A stretch of 21,953 nucleotides of DNA, from the NCBI GenBank assembly GCA_016193385.1, contig JACPSF010000043.1:1-21953 (forward strand). Direction: 5' to 3'. The position numbers and the translations under genes were made by a program. Origin of the DNA: Deltaproteobacteria bacterium. Lineage in GTDB: Bacteria > Desulfobacterota_B > Binatia > UBA9968. Shown here piece after piece: positions 14,352-21,950 of the stretch (the first letter of the stretch is position 1; the number at the start of each line of letters is the position of its first letter). The notes beneath the pieces are model-generated. The model did not search any database. It saw nothing but the letters and a program-made list of their open reading frames with translations, and was not told where the DNA came from.

Positions 14352-14944
14352 GCGATCTCCCTCGCTCCGTTAGTCTTCCGACTCAGTACGAGACATCTGA
14401 CACTTCGTCGCGCCTGTGGAATAGAGGAGCTGCCGCGTCCCCATTCCACGACATTGAGGTAGAGCTCGAAAATCCGTTGCTTTGGCAGGGCCTGTTCGAG
14501 CTCCCACGCGATCGCGATCTCTCGGACTTTGCGCAGCGGGTTCTTGGAGGGGTCGAGATACAGGTTTCTGGCCAGTTGCATGGTGATCGTGCTTCCGCCC
14601 CGTTTGAGTTTTCCCTCCTCCCAGTCCCGCTTCAGCGCTTCTTTGAGCTCGAAGAAATCGATACCCTTGTGGCTAAAGAAGGAACTGTCCTCGCTCAGCA
14701 GTATGGCCTTCTTCAGGTGCTCAGAGACGGTCGCATAGGAGACCCAGATTTGCTGGTGTCTCGGGTTGAGGCCTCGCTTGCGGTAATCTTCATCGCGCAA
14801 TTTCATGAGGGCGGTGGTTCTGGGGTTCTTACGCCTGAGGACAGAGACCTCGGGCAGGCGAGAATACTCATAGGCGGCGAGGGCGATCAGGATCGACAAG
14901 ACCGAGAACAAGAGAAGAAAGACGTTTCGGAAAAATTTCCTCAT
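14267..14944 (-). pseudogene. mtgA: Truncated peptidoglycan glycosyltransferase (MtgA-like GT51)
   Basis: GT51 enzymes polymerise lipid II into glycan strands. A signal anchor lies at about 8-25. Motif I EDSSFFSHKG (85-94) contains catalytic Glu85. Motif II GGSTITMQLARN is at 117-128, motif III RKVREIAIAWELE at 138-150, and motif IV KQRIFELYLNVVEWG at 155-169. The family resemblance ends at Gly171 (about 14432). The expected GIxxAAxxYFGK segment with motif V is absent. Instead the frame runs on for 54 unrelated residues into the start of the reductase gene, to 14267. The adjoining frame gives a degenerate AAPLFHRRDE-like piece and soon stops, so a deletion or frameshift is likely. The start overlaps the mutY stop as ATGA, indicating coupling. 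It is probably inactive or altered; an intact MtgA is about 230-240 residues. Confidence 0.75.
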
Positions 14945-15984
14945 GGTCGACCGAAAAGCCTCACCGCCTTGAGAGTCAGGGAGGAGAGGGGGTAGCGGGG
15001 CAATGCGGCGATGGGGACCCAGCGCCAGTGGGTGGAGGGAAGCCGAGGTTTTTTCTTGGCGACTAGACAATAGACGGGTGCGCGGATCCGGCGGTGGGTG
15101 ATGCTGTGACGGATCTCCCCGATGCGGGAGAGGAAATTTACATGGCCGTTCAGCTCGTCGAGGTGCCGCTTCAGGGCCGATTTCGGGCCCTCTCCCTTCT
15201 TGCTCTCTCCACCGGGGAGCTCCCAAAGCCCATCCAGAATTCCGCCTTCCGGTCTGCGCCGGATTAGCAACCTCCCATCTCTCTGGATCAACGCGAGGGG
15301 CCAGTCGACGTGTACCGGCTGTGATTTTCGGCGCGGCGCGCCGTGGAGACGGAGCTCTCCGGAGCTTCGCGCTACGCATGAGCGCGCCAGAGGACATCGG
15401 GGACAGTTCGGATCCCGGCTTCGGCAGACAGTGGCTCCGAGTTCCATGAGCGCCTGATTGAGGTGGCCCGGTCGCGGGCCGGAAACCAATTCCCGCGCGA
15501 TCTTCTGAAGGTTCCGCTCCTTTCGGACGTTCAATGCCCGACCCAGCACGCGCCGGGCATTGCCATCCAGGGCCGGGTAAGGCTGGTCGAAGGCGATGCT
15601 CATCAACGCCCCTGCGGTATAGGGACCGATCCCGGGAAGATTTCTTAGCCTACGGTAATCCCGCGGGATATTCCCTCCATGCTCTTTTAGGATGAGCCGC
15701 GCTGCCCGAATGAAGTTTTCCGCCCGGCGGTAGTAACCGAGCCCGGACCACAGAGCTAAAACCTTTTGCCTCCGGGTCTGAGCCAGATCTTTTAGCTTGG
15801 GAAAGGCTTTGAGAAAGCGACTGTAATAGGGGAGGACCGTCTTTACCTGGGTCTGTTGGAGCATAGTTTCCGCAACCCAGATGGCGTAAGGGTCGCGCGT
15901 GCGCCTCCAGGGCAGGGCGCGGCGGTTTTGGCCGTACCAGCGGAGCAATTTTTGTCGGATAGACTTTAGGGGCTTAACCGGCAT
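14941..15984 (-). CDS. mutY: A/G-specific adenine DNA glycosylase MutY
   Basis: MutY removes adenine mispaired with 8-oxoguanine during base excision repair. The 347-residue protein is of normal length with all hallmarks. The catalytic Glu39 lies in WVAETMLQQTQV, the helix-hairpin-helix is LPGIGPYTAGAL (116-127), and catalytic Asp140 is in ALDGNARRVL. The four [4Fe-4S] cysteines are 187, 194, 197 and 203, with the exact C-x6-C-x2-C-x5-C spacing. The C-terminal Nudix-like domain that recognises 8-oxoG begins near 225, with RRRPEGGILDGLWELPGGE. The start at 15984 has no obvious SD. It is the first gene of an operon: its TGA overlaps the ATG of the mtgA-like gene. A 76-bp region separates it from the divergent EamA gene. 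Confidence 0.96.
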   Translation of the reverse strand: MPVKPLKSIRQKLLRWYGQNRRALPWRRTRDPYAIWVAETMLQQTQVKTVLPYYSRFLKAFPKLKDLAQTRRQKVLALWSGLGYYRRAENFIRAARLILKEHGGNIPRDYRRLRNLPGIGPYTAGALMSIAFDQPYPALDGNARRVLGRALNVRKERNLQKIARELVSGPRPGHLNQALMELGATVCRSRDPNCPRCPLARSCVARSSGELRLHGAPRRKSQPVHVDWPLALIQRDGRLLIRRRPEGGILDGLWELPGGESKKGEGPKSALKRHLDELNGHVNFLSRIGEIRHSITHRRIRAPVYCLVAKKKPRLPSTHWRWVPIAALPRYPLSSLTLKAVRLFGRP

Positions 15985-16060
15985 GAATGACGAATCGTCT
16001 CATTTCAGTTATAAAGGGTAGCTTAGTTGAAATCTGAAGAGAAAGGAAATCGCTGGAACC

Positions 16061-16924
16061 GTGTTGGCTGTTATCTTAAGCCTTTCCGCTGCTTTTTGCT
16101 ACGCCTCTGCTAATATCTTCGCCCAAAGAGGGCTGCATCGCGTGCCGACCCCATGGGGGGCTTGGATCACTCTGGCGGTCAACAGCATCTTTTTGTGGCT
16201 CTGTTATTTCTTTTTTACTCCTGGCGCTGCGATTTTGATTCGCGCTAATTTGATTTTTGTCTTCATCGGGCTCTTTGTGCCCGGGTTGGCTCGCATGCTG
16301 AACTTCCGCGGCATCCAGACTATGGGCAGCAACGTGACCTCCACGGTCCTTAACGCGGCACCGCTGTTCGCCACGCTTCTGGCCGTCGTTTTCCTCGGAG
16401 AGCGGCCGGGCCTCCCGGTGCTCTGTGGTATGGGCCTGATCGTGGGGGGGTTGATGACGATCTCTTGGGGAGGGGGGAAGGAGTCTTGGAGCCGATGGGA
16501 GCTCCTTTATCCTCTGCTCGCTGCGCTGTTCTTTGCCGGCAAGGACGTTTTGGCCCGCTGGGGGATTCTCATCACCGGTCAGCCGATCCTGGCTGTGGCG
16601 ATCGCCTCCGTTACGGGGACCCTGGAGGTGTATGCGATCATTCGCTGGATTCAAGGGGTGCGTTTCGTAATGCCCCCGCGGCCGGTCCTAATGTGGTTCG
16701 GCGTCTCGGGTCTTTTCACCGGCGCGTCGTTCTTGCTCCAGTATACGGCCCTGTTCATGGAGCGTGTCTCCATAGTGACACCCCTGGTGAATACCTATAC
16801 GGTCTTCGTTTTCTTTTTGACCCCCTTCATGGCGCGGGGGATCGAAACCATCACTCTGCGTAAAGTGGTCGGCGCGGTGGGGGTCGCAGCCGGAGTGGCT
16901 TTGATCTCTATTGGAAAGGGTTAA
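16061..16924 (+). CDS. EamA/DMT-family membrane transporter
   Basis: The 287-residue protein has about ten membrane helices in two tandem EamA repeats (about 1-140 and 148-284), typical of drug/metabolite exporters. Characteristic pieces are SAAFCYASANIFAQRGL at the first helix, VLNAAPLFATLLAVVFLGER closing repeat 1 and VGAVGVAAGVALISI in the last helix. The start is GTG at 16061, with GAAAGGAAAT about a dozen bases upstream. Substrate cannot be inferred. It is divergent from mutY and convergent with the MFS gene. A perfect 14-bp palindrome (CGAGGCCGGCCTCG, 16927-16940) lies just after its stop. Confidence 0.88.
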   Translation: MLAVILSLSAAFCYASANIFAQRGLHRVPTPWGAWITLAVNSIFLWLCYFFFTPGAAILIRANLIFVFIGLFVPGLARMLNFRGIQTMGSNVTSTVLNAAPLFATLLAVVFLGERPGLPVLCGMGLIVGGLMTISWGGGKESWSRWELLYPLLAALFFAGKDVLARWGILITGQPILAVAIASVTGTLEVYAIIRWIQGVRFVMPPRPVLMWFGVSGLFTGASFLLQYTALFMERVSIVTPLVNTYTVFVFFLTPFMARGIETITLRKVVGAVGVAAGVALISIGKG

Positions 16925-16982
16925 CCCGAGGCCGGCCTCGCCGCGGCGGTATGGCGCGGCCACGTCAGGGAAGTCGCTTATT

Positions 16983-18158
16983 CTAAATCGCCGTGTCGGG
17001 CGTGTTGGGCAGACCAATGAGAGCCCAAATCACAATGACAGCCAATCCGACCGCCTCGGGAAGAGAGTGGTCGATGTGACTCAGCGTTCCGGCCAGAATG
17101 CCTCCCAGCGAAGCTCCGAGAAACCCGGCAAAATTATAAAAGCCGGTAGCGGTGCCGCGCCCTTCCGGAGGCAGGCGTTGAGTCAGAAAAGACGGCAGCA
17201 GAGGCTGGAACATCGTGTAGCCAAGAAAGAAGGCTGCACCGCTGACGTAAAGTCCCCATTTCTGCAGCGCACTGAAAAGGTAACTGGCGTAGCCAACGAG
17301 GATGGATAGCCAGCCGACGCGAACAACGCCCCAAAGTCGGCCCCTTCTTTCCGCATAGCGCACGTAAGGGAAGACGAAAAGCAGGCTGGGGATAAAAATG
17401 ATCAGGTAGACTTCCCATAACTGGGACCTTTCCACGCCTAGGTCAGTCCAGCTCAAAGGGTAAGTGAAAAAAAACAGGTTGAGCGCAAAGGAAAGGACAA
17501 AGCCTGCCAAGTAAATCAGGCGCAGCTCGGGATTTCGCAAGATCAGCTTGACACTTGTCACGGATTTTTTTGCCTGGGAACGCGCGACGCTCGGGAAGAA
17601 CCATCCGGCGGTGAGGGTTGCCAGGGCCCCCAGGGCGGCGAGCAGGTAGAAAAGCCCGCTGAAACCGATCTGGGCCGCAAGAAGTGGCCCAGCGAGCAGG
17701 CCGAGCATGAACGCGGATCCGATGGCTATGCCGGTTACCGCGAAGGCCTGAGCCCGAATGTTCGGGTGAGTCATATCGGCTAAGGTGGCGATAGCAACCG
17801 AAGCGACGGCACCACTGCCTTGCACGGCTCGGGCGATGATCAGTTGAGCGATGTTCTTGGCCACGGCGCAGCTAAGGCTTCCCAACGTGAACAGCGTCAG
17901 GCCAAGCAGCAGCAGGGGCTTCCGCCCCCAGCGGTCGCTGGCCCAGCCCATGGGAATCTGCAAAAGACTCTGCGTGAGCGCATAGCTACCGAAAGCGACG
18001 CCAGCAAGCGGAAGGTTAGCTCCCGGGTAGTGACTCGCGTAGACGCTGAAGATAGGCAGGAGTAGGAAAATCCCTAATAGCCGCAGCGCGACGACGAGGC
18101 TGACGATGATAACGGCCCCCGCTTCAGTTCGGGAGAACGTATGTTTAACTTCGGTCAC
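16983..18158 (-). CDS. MFS transporter
   Basis: The 391-residue product has about 12 membrane helices and the major facilitator signature loop between helices 2 and 3 (GWASDRWGRKPLLLLG), with a related motif near helix 8 (RYAERRGRLWG). The general pattern (LRLLGIFLLLPIFSVYA at helix 1, ARAVQGSGAVASVAIATLAD at helix 4) resembles drug:H+ antiporters such as YajR without its extra C-terminal domain. The chosen start is GTG at 18158, with AGGAT six bases upstream. An in-frame start at 18275 would add 39 residues without membrane character. It ends convergent with the EamA gene. The exported substrate is unknown. Confidence 0.88.
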   Translation of the reverse strand: MTEVKHTFSRTEAGAVIIVSLVVALRLLGIFLLLPIFSVYASHYPGANLPLAGVAFGSYALTQSLLQIPMGWASDRWGRKPLLLLGLTLFTLGSLSCAVAKNIAQLIIARAVQGSGAVASVAIATLADMTHPNIRAQAFAVTGIAIGSAFMLGLLAGPLLAAQIGFSGLFYLLAALGALATLTAGWFFPSVARSQAKKSVTSVKLILRNPELRLIYLAGFVLSFALNLFFFTYPLSWTDLGVERSQLWEVYLIIFIPSLLFVFPYVRYAERRGRLWGVVRVGWLSILVGYASYLFSALQKWGLYVSGAAFFLGYTMFQPLLPSFLTQRLPPEGRGTATGFYNFAGFLGASLGGILAGTLSHIDHSLPEAVGLAVIVIWALIGLPNTPDTAI

Positions 18159-18518
18159 TTCTATCCTACATTGCGGACAATTTTCTCTTGTTGGGCGGAG
18201 CAGATACGGGCCGAGATGTTTTCTGAAGCCTCCGTCTGTATGCGACAAGGTACATGAGTCGATCCGGCTAATCAATGTGCGGCCGTCTTTTCCTTCTCCC
18301 CTGCCTTGGGGTCGAGAGCGCGGACTGGGGCCGCGGCAAATATTTTTCTTGTCAAAGACCCAAATCGCTGTAAAATTGGGCAGCTTTCTCAGCGTCGTCC
18401 GACCTCAAAAGTTTTCTGAAAGTGGGTGAAATCTCGCAATGGACCGTCTTTCAGAAATTGCCTTGTCGGCAGTTTCCCATGGTCTTAAGACAGTAGAAAA
18501 TCACGAAAAGGGGCTAAT
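18159..18518. other. Divergent intergenic region with a promoter and a short coupled ORF
   Basis: The 360-bp gap separates the MFS gene (minus) from a small conserved gene (plus). It holds a good sigma-70-like promoter at 18349-18376 pointing right and a 27-codon ORF at 18439. Bases 18159-18340 show nothing further that I can identify. Confidence 0.5.
18349..18376 (+). promoter_or_regulatory. Sigma-70-like promoter for the 18439/18519 genes
   Basis: The -35 box TTGTCA (18349-18354) matches TTGACA at five of six positions. The -10 box TAAAAT (18371-18376) matches TATAAT at five of six. The spacer is 16 bp. Transcription would start near 18383, giving a leader of about 55 bases before the short ORF. 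Confidence 0.55.
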
Positions 18519-18522
18519 ATGA
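18439..18522 (+). CDS. 27-residue leader ORF coupled to the downstream gene
   Basis: An ATG at 18439 opens a 27-codon frame whose TGA overlaps the ATG of the next gene as ATGA (18519-18522). The peptide is mildly amphipathic with mixed charge (begins MDRLSEIALSAVSHGL) and shows no run of one amino acid typical of attenuators. A GGGTGA sequence about ten bases upstream is a weak SD. It could be a regulatory leader peptide, a tiny partner protein, or chance. The exact stop-start overlap is the main argument. Confidence 0.4.
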   Translation: MDRLSEIALSAVSHGLKTVENHEKGLI

Positions 18523-18875
18523 TTCGCTTTCAGATTGTGGAGCGTACGGGGGCTCATCTCTACCGGCGATTGATCGAGGCGATGCGGTCAGGGGACCTGC
18601 GGACATTCTACTTAACGGGACGCGGCCGTAAAGTCTCTCACGTCAATCCCACTTACGCGGGGTGGATGAACTGGTCACACACCGATGGAGTGATCACATG
18701 CGAGGTGATCAGCCCGAGAAAGCCGGGCAGCGAGTGGCGGTTCTTCAGTGCATTCGTAGGGAGGCTGGCAGATCGGTTTGCGGAAATGATCCATTGCGTT
18801 AACGTTCAGTTTAGTGATTCGATCCCGGCGATCGGGGCCAGGGCTGGGCGGAAGCGGGCCCGGCGAAAGCGTTGA
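18519..18875 (+). CDS. Conserved small hypothetical protein, 118 aa
   Basis: I do not recognise a named family. The start at 18519 has AAAGGGG about seven bases upstream. The protein is soluble, starting with an amphipathic alpha-helix (RTGAHLYRRLIEAMRSGDL). A Trp/His-rich middle (HVNPTYAGWMNWSHTDG) and beta-type segments (VITCEVISP, WRFFSAFVGRL) follow. It ends in a strongly basic tail (AGRKRARRKR), which suggests contact with nucleic acid or acidic phospholipid. No membrane helix is visible. It stands between a promoter with a coupled leader ORF and the convergent TatD-like gene. Confidence 0.7.
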   Translation: MIRFQIVERTGAHLYRRLIEAMRSGDLRTFYLTGRGRKVSHVNPTYAGWMNWSHTDGVITCEVISPRKPGSEWRFFSAFVGRLADRFAEMIHCVNVQFSDSIPAIGARAGRKRARRKR

Positions 18876-18899
18876 GCGTCAAGCCAGTTCGCGAGTGAT

Positions 18900-19646
18900 T
18901 TATCCACGCTGAAGGCGATCTCGGAATGGCTCCAGCCACGGGTCATTCTCGGTGAGGCGTAGAAAATTCGCCTCTACGGTCTCGCGGATGGCGTCCGGCT
19001 CAGATCCCCTCAGCCCAGCGATCGTGTGAACCACCTCCGCGAGCGCCTGCGGCATGCCGATCTCGCCGTTCAGCCATTTAAGCCCGCCCGGGTTGTCTGT
19101 CTCGGTGAGCAATTGTGCCTCGGGCAGCTTTTGCGCAAGGGTCCGGATGTGCGCGGAGAAAATGACCTCGACCCCGACGGTAAAGTAAGCGCCGTAGTCC
19201 ACTAAGGCACGAAAGAGATCCAGGGGTCCCGAATACCAATGGACGATCGCCCGTCGGGTACCGTAGCGTTCCAGCAGATCCAGGATCTCCTTCTCCGCCC
19301 CTTTGGTGTGCAGGTTGACGATCTTGTTCTGCTCTCCGGCCGCAGCCAAAAAATACTCCAGCACCTTTACCTGGTCCGGGTACTGTGCCGAGTCCTTCAC
19401 CCAGTGAAAGTCGAGGCCGATTTCGCCAATCGCGGGGCTTTGTTCGATGGCGTCGCTGAGCTCACCGAGGTGGCCGGCATACTGCGGGGCGTTTTTCGGA
19501 TGTACGCCAAAGGTCGGGAGGCGCTCATACGAGGCGAGATCCATCGAAGTGCCGATGGTGAAAATTCGCTGCTGCCGGATCTCTCTCAGCGCGGATTCCA
19601 GTGCATCGCCGTACCGGTCCAAGTGCGCATGCGCATCGATCAGCAT
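18900..19646 (-). CDS. TatD-family metal-dependent hydrolase
   Basis: The 248-residue protein is an amidohydrolase-fold TatD-like enzyme; characterised members are metal-dependent DNases. Metal ligands can be assigned: His6 and His8 (DAHAHLD), Glu75 (GEIGLDFHW), His113 (NLHTKG), His136 (VHWYSG) and Asp184 (TETDNPGG). The segment FGVHPKNA is also typical. The start at 19646 has GAGG six bases upstream. A longer in-frame reading to 19721 takes its first residues from a repeat element and is rejected. It is shorter in its middle than E. coli TatD, as in the 'Qat-like or compact' TatD branch, but I see no defence partners. It lies 30 bases beyond a MITE-like element. Confidence 0.88.
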   Translation of the reverse strand: MLIDAHAHLDRYGDALESALREIRQQRIFTIGTSMDLASYERLPTFGVHPKNAPQYAGHLGELSDAIEQSPAIGEIGLDFHWVKDSAQYPDQVKVLEYFLAAAGEQNKIVNLHTKGAEKEILDLLERYGTRRAIVHWYSGPLDLFRALVDYGAYFTVGVEVIFSAHIRTLAQKLPEAQLLTETDNPGGLKWLNGEIGMPQALAEVVHTIAGLRGSEPDAIRETVEANFLRLTENDPWLEPFRDRLQRG

Positions 19647-19676
19647 CGACGCCTCACGGGCTTGTGGCTCCGAGTC

Positions 19677-19828
19677 TAACAGGCTGCGGAAAAAGTGTTT
19701 TTCATGCTTCGAGAGTCTCATGCTTCGACGGGCTCAGCAGAACGGAAAATCGCGAATAATTTCAAGGGCTGCTCCGTTCGCCCTGAGTTCGTCGAAGGGT
19801 GAACGGAGCGTTTTTCCGCGGCCTGCTA
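19677..19828. mobile_element. 152-bp MITE-like element with 18-bp terminal inverted repeats
   Basis: The left end TAACAGGCTGCGGAAAAA (19677-19694) and the inverted right end (19811-19828) match at 16 of 18 positions. Inside are two more inverted arms, CTTCGACGGGCTCAGC... (19723-19745) and its near complement (19774-19797), familiar from widespread GTTCGACAAGCTC-type repeats. The 39-base hairpin at 19771-19809 has 14-base arms GCTCCGTTCGCCCT and AGGGTGAACGGAGC. A 10-bp direct repeat CATGCTTCGA occurs at 19703 and 19719. It has no coding capacity. It lies between the FAH-family gene and the TatD-like gene, and its right end contains the FAH stop codon. Confidence 0.75.
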
Positions 19829-20728
19829 AACCTTGGTCATTCCGCCCGGCGGTGGCTGGTTGGTACCCGGGATCCACTCGGCATCTTTGCGCGGGCCGTA
19901 GCCCTTGATAAAGAACTTGGCCCTGCCCAGGTTCTCAATTTCGATTTCCAGAATGTCGCCGTCGTTGATCGGGCCGAGGCCCTCATGATAGGTTCCTGTG
20001 GCGATGATATCTCCGGGCTGGAGGCGGACAAATCGCGAGAGCCAGGCGATCTGCGCGGGAATCTTATGGGCCATGTACTTGGTGCTGTAATTCTGCCGCA
20101 TCTGTCCGTTCACCCAGGATCTCACCATCAGATCGTGGGGGTCCGAAATTTCGTCCCGGGTCGTGATCCAGGGCCCGCACGGTGCGTAGGTGTCTTGTCC
20201 CTTGGGCAAAAACTGGGTGCGCCGGTTCATGCCGCGGGCCGAGATATCAAAGAACGGAACGTAGCCGAAAACGTAGTTCATGGCCTCTGCTTCGGTCACG
20301 TTTTTTGCTTGCTTGCCGATGACGAAGGCCAGCTCCGCCTCGGGTTGATAGACGACGACCGGCGGGATGTCCAGGAGCTCGACGGTGCCTTCGGGGCCGA
20401 CCAGCTCCGGCGCTTTGTAGAAAAACTCGCGCGGCAGGTTATCCACGCTTCGATCGGGTCGATCGAGGTAATTGACAAATGCCGCCAGGCACTTACCGGG
20501 CCGTGGGACGGGCGCGAGCAGCTTGAGGCCGCTTAGCGGGACCCCGCTCTCGCGCGCCAGGATCTTTTCGAACCTGCGCCGGTACCTGCGGAAATTTTCG
20601 ATGATCTCTTCCATGACCCTTTCGGGCCCCTTGGCTTTGCGCGACGTGATGGCCTCACTGACATCCACCACGGAATCCTCATCTTTCAGCACGCCGATCC
20701 GGTCTTCATTGAAGCGAAGGATCTTCAA
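19826..20728 (-). CDS. Fumarylacetoacetate hydrolase (FAH)-family protein
   Basis: The 300-residue protein has the FAH fold, whose members hydrolyse C-C bonds, decarboxylate, isomerise or hydrate oxo-acids in aromatic and sugar-acid catabolism. The divalent metal site is visible: Glu130 and Glu132 in QPEAELAFVIG and Asp161 in FFDISARG. Other typical segments are KCLAAFVNYLDR, PKGQDTYAPCGPWITTRDE and PGDIIATGTYHEGLG. I choose a TTG start at 20728, because GGGAGG lies eight bases upstream and the family N-terminus begins with a strand like MKILRF. An ATG at 20761 adds 11 residues but has no SD. Its TAG stop is the end of a MITE-like element, so the original C-terminus may have been slightly different. 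Substrate is not defined. Confidence 0.88.
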   Translation of the reverse strand: MKILRFNEDRIGVLKDEDSVVDVSEAITSRKAKGPERVMEEIIENFRRYRRRFEKILARESGVPLSGLKLLAPVPRPGKCLAAFVNYLDRPDRSVDNLPREFFYKAPELVGPEGTVELLDIPPVVVYQPEAELAFVIGKQAKNVTEAEAMNYVFGYVPFFDISARGMNRRTQFLPKGQDTYAPCGPWITTRDEISDPHDLMVRSWVNGQMRQNYSTKYMAHKIPAQIAWLSRFVRLQPGDIIATGTYHEGLGPINDGDILEIEIENLGRAKFFIKGYGPRKDAEWIPGTNQPPPGGMTKV

Positions 20729-20810
20729 TTTCCCTACCTCCCGCTCTTTGGAATAGGCCATAATTGCGGGAGTAGCCGGTAAAAGTCAAATTCGGACGGC
20801 AGTTGAAAAA

Positions 20811-20890
20811 GGCACGAGGCGAGAGCCGGGAGGCGTGAGTCCCCTCCCGCCTGTTGCCTTCCGCCTTCTTCTGTGGCTGTTGCCTGCTGT
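20811..20890. repeat. Degenerate heptad repeats in inverted halves
   Basis: From about 20811 the sequence falls into 7-base units of the pattern GCNNGAG (GCACGAG, GCGAGAG, CCGGGAG, GCGTGAG). From about 20840 it turns into the complementary type, units like CCGCCTG, TTGCCTT and CCGCCTT. The two halves are roughly inverted and could pair. The block occupies most of the gap between the FAH-family gene and the cyclodeaminase-like gene, and no gene lies in it. Confidence 0.45.
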
Positions 20891-20927
20891 GTGTCGACTG
20901 GTGTAATGGGGACTCTGGAGGCTGGTT

Positions 20928-21950
20928 ATGCTTTTGATTAACAACCAAGAGGTCGCCGAGCTCTTTGACATGAAAAGTTGCCTGGAGGCCCTGGAGACCG
21001 GTTATGCGGATCTGCTCAAGGGCGACGCCGTCTACAGGCCGCGGCTCGATGTGTGGGTACCCTGTGAACGCCCGGACGGGTATTACCGTTGGGGCACGAT
21101 GGAAGGGGCAAGCCGCGAGATCGGAGTTTTCGCCATCCGGATGAAGTCGGACATCGTGCATTGGCCCGACGGAAAGACCGAGGAGAAATATTGCACCCGG
21201 CCCGGCACCTACTGCGGGCTGATTATGGTTTTCAGTGTGCGCAACGGCGAGCCTTTGGCAATTATCAATGATGGACTGCTCCAGCACCTGCGCGTCGGAG
21301 GGTGCGCCGGGCTCGGCGCCAAATATCTCGCGCGGCCCGATGCGTCGGTCGTTGGGATTTTTGGATCCGGCGGCATGGCCGGAAGCTACCTGGAGGCCTT
21401 TAACGAGGTGCGAAAGATTCGTAAAGTCAAAGTCTACAGTCCGACCCGGGCTCATCGGGAGGCGTATGCCGCCGAGATGAGCCGAAAGCTGGGTTTGTCC
21501 GTGGAGGCGGTCGACTCGCCTGAGGCCGTGGTGCGCGGCTCGCACATCGTCGCCGCCTGTACGGATTCGACCCGGGTCGTGTTTGATGAGCCGGAGTGGC
21601 TTGAGGAAGGGGCCCACATCACCTGTGTGCGCGCTTGTGAAATCGGACCTGAGGTGGTCAAGCGATGTGATCTCTCGATCAAGCTGGGAAGGAACACCGT
21701 TGAGACCATGGACGAGGGAATGGTCCGGCTCCACGGAAACGTCGGCTATATCGCCGGCCAGCCCGAAGAGAGGTCGCGGATCCCCAATCCCGAGGTGGAC
21801 AACTACACCGGGGGCTTTTTCAAGTATTTCATGGATGTCAGGGCAGGAAAGATTCCGGGGCGAACCAGTCCGAAGGAGGTCACCTTCTTCATCAATGCGG
21901 GAACACAGGGGCTTCAGTTCGCCGCCTGCGCCGGGAGGGGTTATCACTAG
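20928..21950 (+). CDS. Ornithine cyclodeaminase / mu-crystallin family protein, C-terminus apparently short
   Basis: The family covers NAD(P)-dependent ornithine cyclodeaminase, alanine dehydrogenase (archaeal type), ketimine reductase and related enzymes. Residues 1-125 form the substrate and dimer domain, including RPRLDVWVP and LQHLRVGGCAGLGAKYLA. A Rossmann domain follows, with GIFGSGGMAGSYLEAF (143-158) and VKVYSPTRAHREAYAAEM. EEGAHITCVRACEIGPEV occupies the position that carries the catalytic acid in the family. The start at 20928 has GGAGG seven bases upstream. The frame ends with TAG after GLQFAACAGRGYH, while relatives usually continue the last helix for some 15-25 residues, so the gene may carry a nonsense mutation. 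A window end three bases later prevents checking. It is divergent from the FAH-family gene. Confidence 0.85.
   Translation: MLLINNQEVAELFDMKSCLEALETGYADLLKGDAVYRPRLDVWVPCERPDGYYRWGTMEGASREIGVFAIRMKSDIVHWPDGKTEEKYCTRPGTYCGLIMVFSVRNGEPLAIINDGLLQHLRVGGCAGLGAKYLARPDASVVGIFGSGGMAGSYLEAFNEVRKIRKVKVYSPTRAHREAYAAEMSRKLGLSVEAVDSPEAVVRGSHIVAACTDSTRVVFDEPEWLEEGAHITCVRACEIGPEVVKRCDLSIKLGRNTVETMDEGMVRLHGNVGYIAGQPEERSRIPNPEVDNYTGGFFKYFMDVRAGKIPGRTSPKEVTFFINAGTQGLQFAACAGRGYH

Noticed and set aside
14945..15397. N-terminal extension of the transglycosylase ORF across mutY
   Set aside because: It is an out-of-frame reading of mutY. The true start at 14944 overlaps the mutY stop and begins a normal signal anchor.
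16927..16940. Perfect 14-bp palindrome after the EamA gene as a terminator
   Set aside because: It has no loop of usual size and no T-run on either strand.
18900..19646. TatD-like gene as part of a QatABCD-type defence system
   Set aside because: No ATPase, QueC-like or other defence partner lies beside it; the neighbours are metabolic genes and a repeat.
19771..19809. Hairpin in the MITE-like element as the terminator of the FAH-family gene
   Set aside because: In the minus direction no T-run follows. The GTTTTT lies on the plus side, where no plus-strand gene ends.
20706..21947. Long minus-strand ORF (413 codons) opposite the cyclodeaminase-like gene
   Set aside because: It overlaps a clear Rossmann-fold gene with a good SD. 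The antisense translation is low-complexity in places and has no motif.
5632..21950. Amber (TAG) recoding, suggested by TAG stops after which coding-like sequence continues
   Set aside because: Several intact genes, including the MFS, cytochrome b and small membrane proteins, end normally with TAG, so it is an ordinary stop here.
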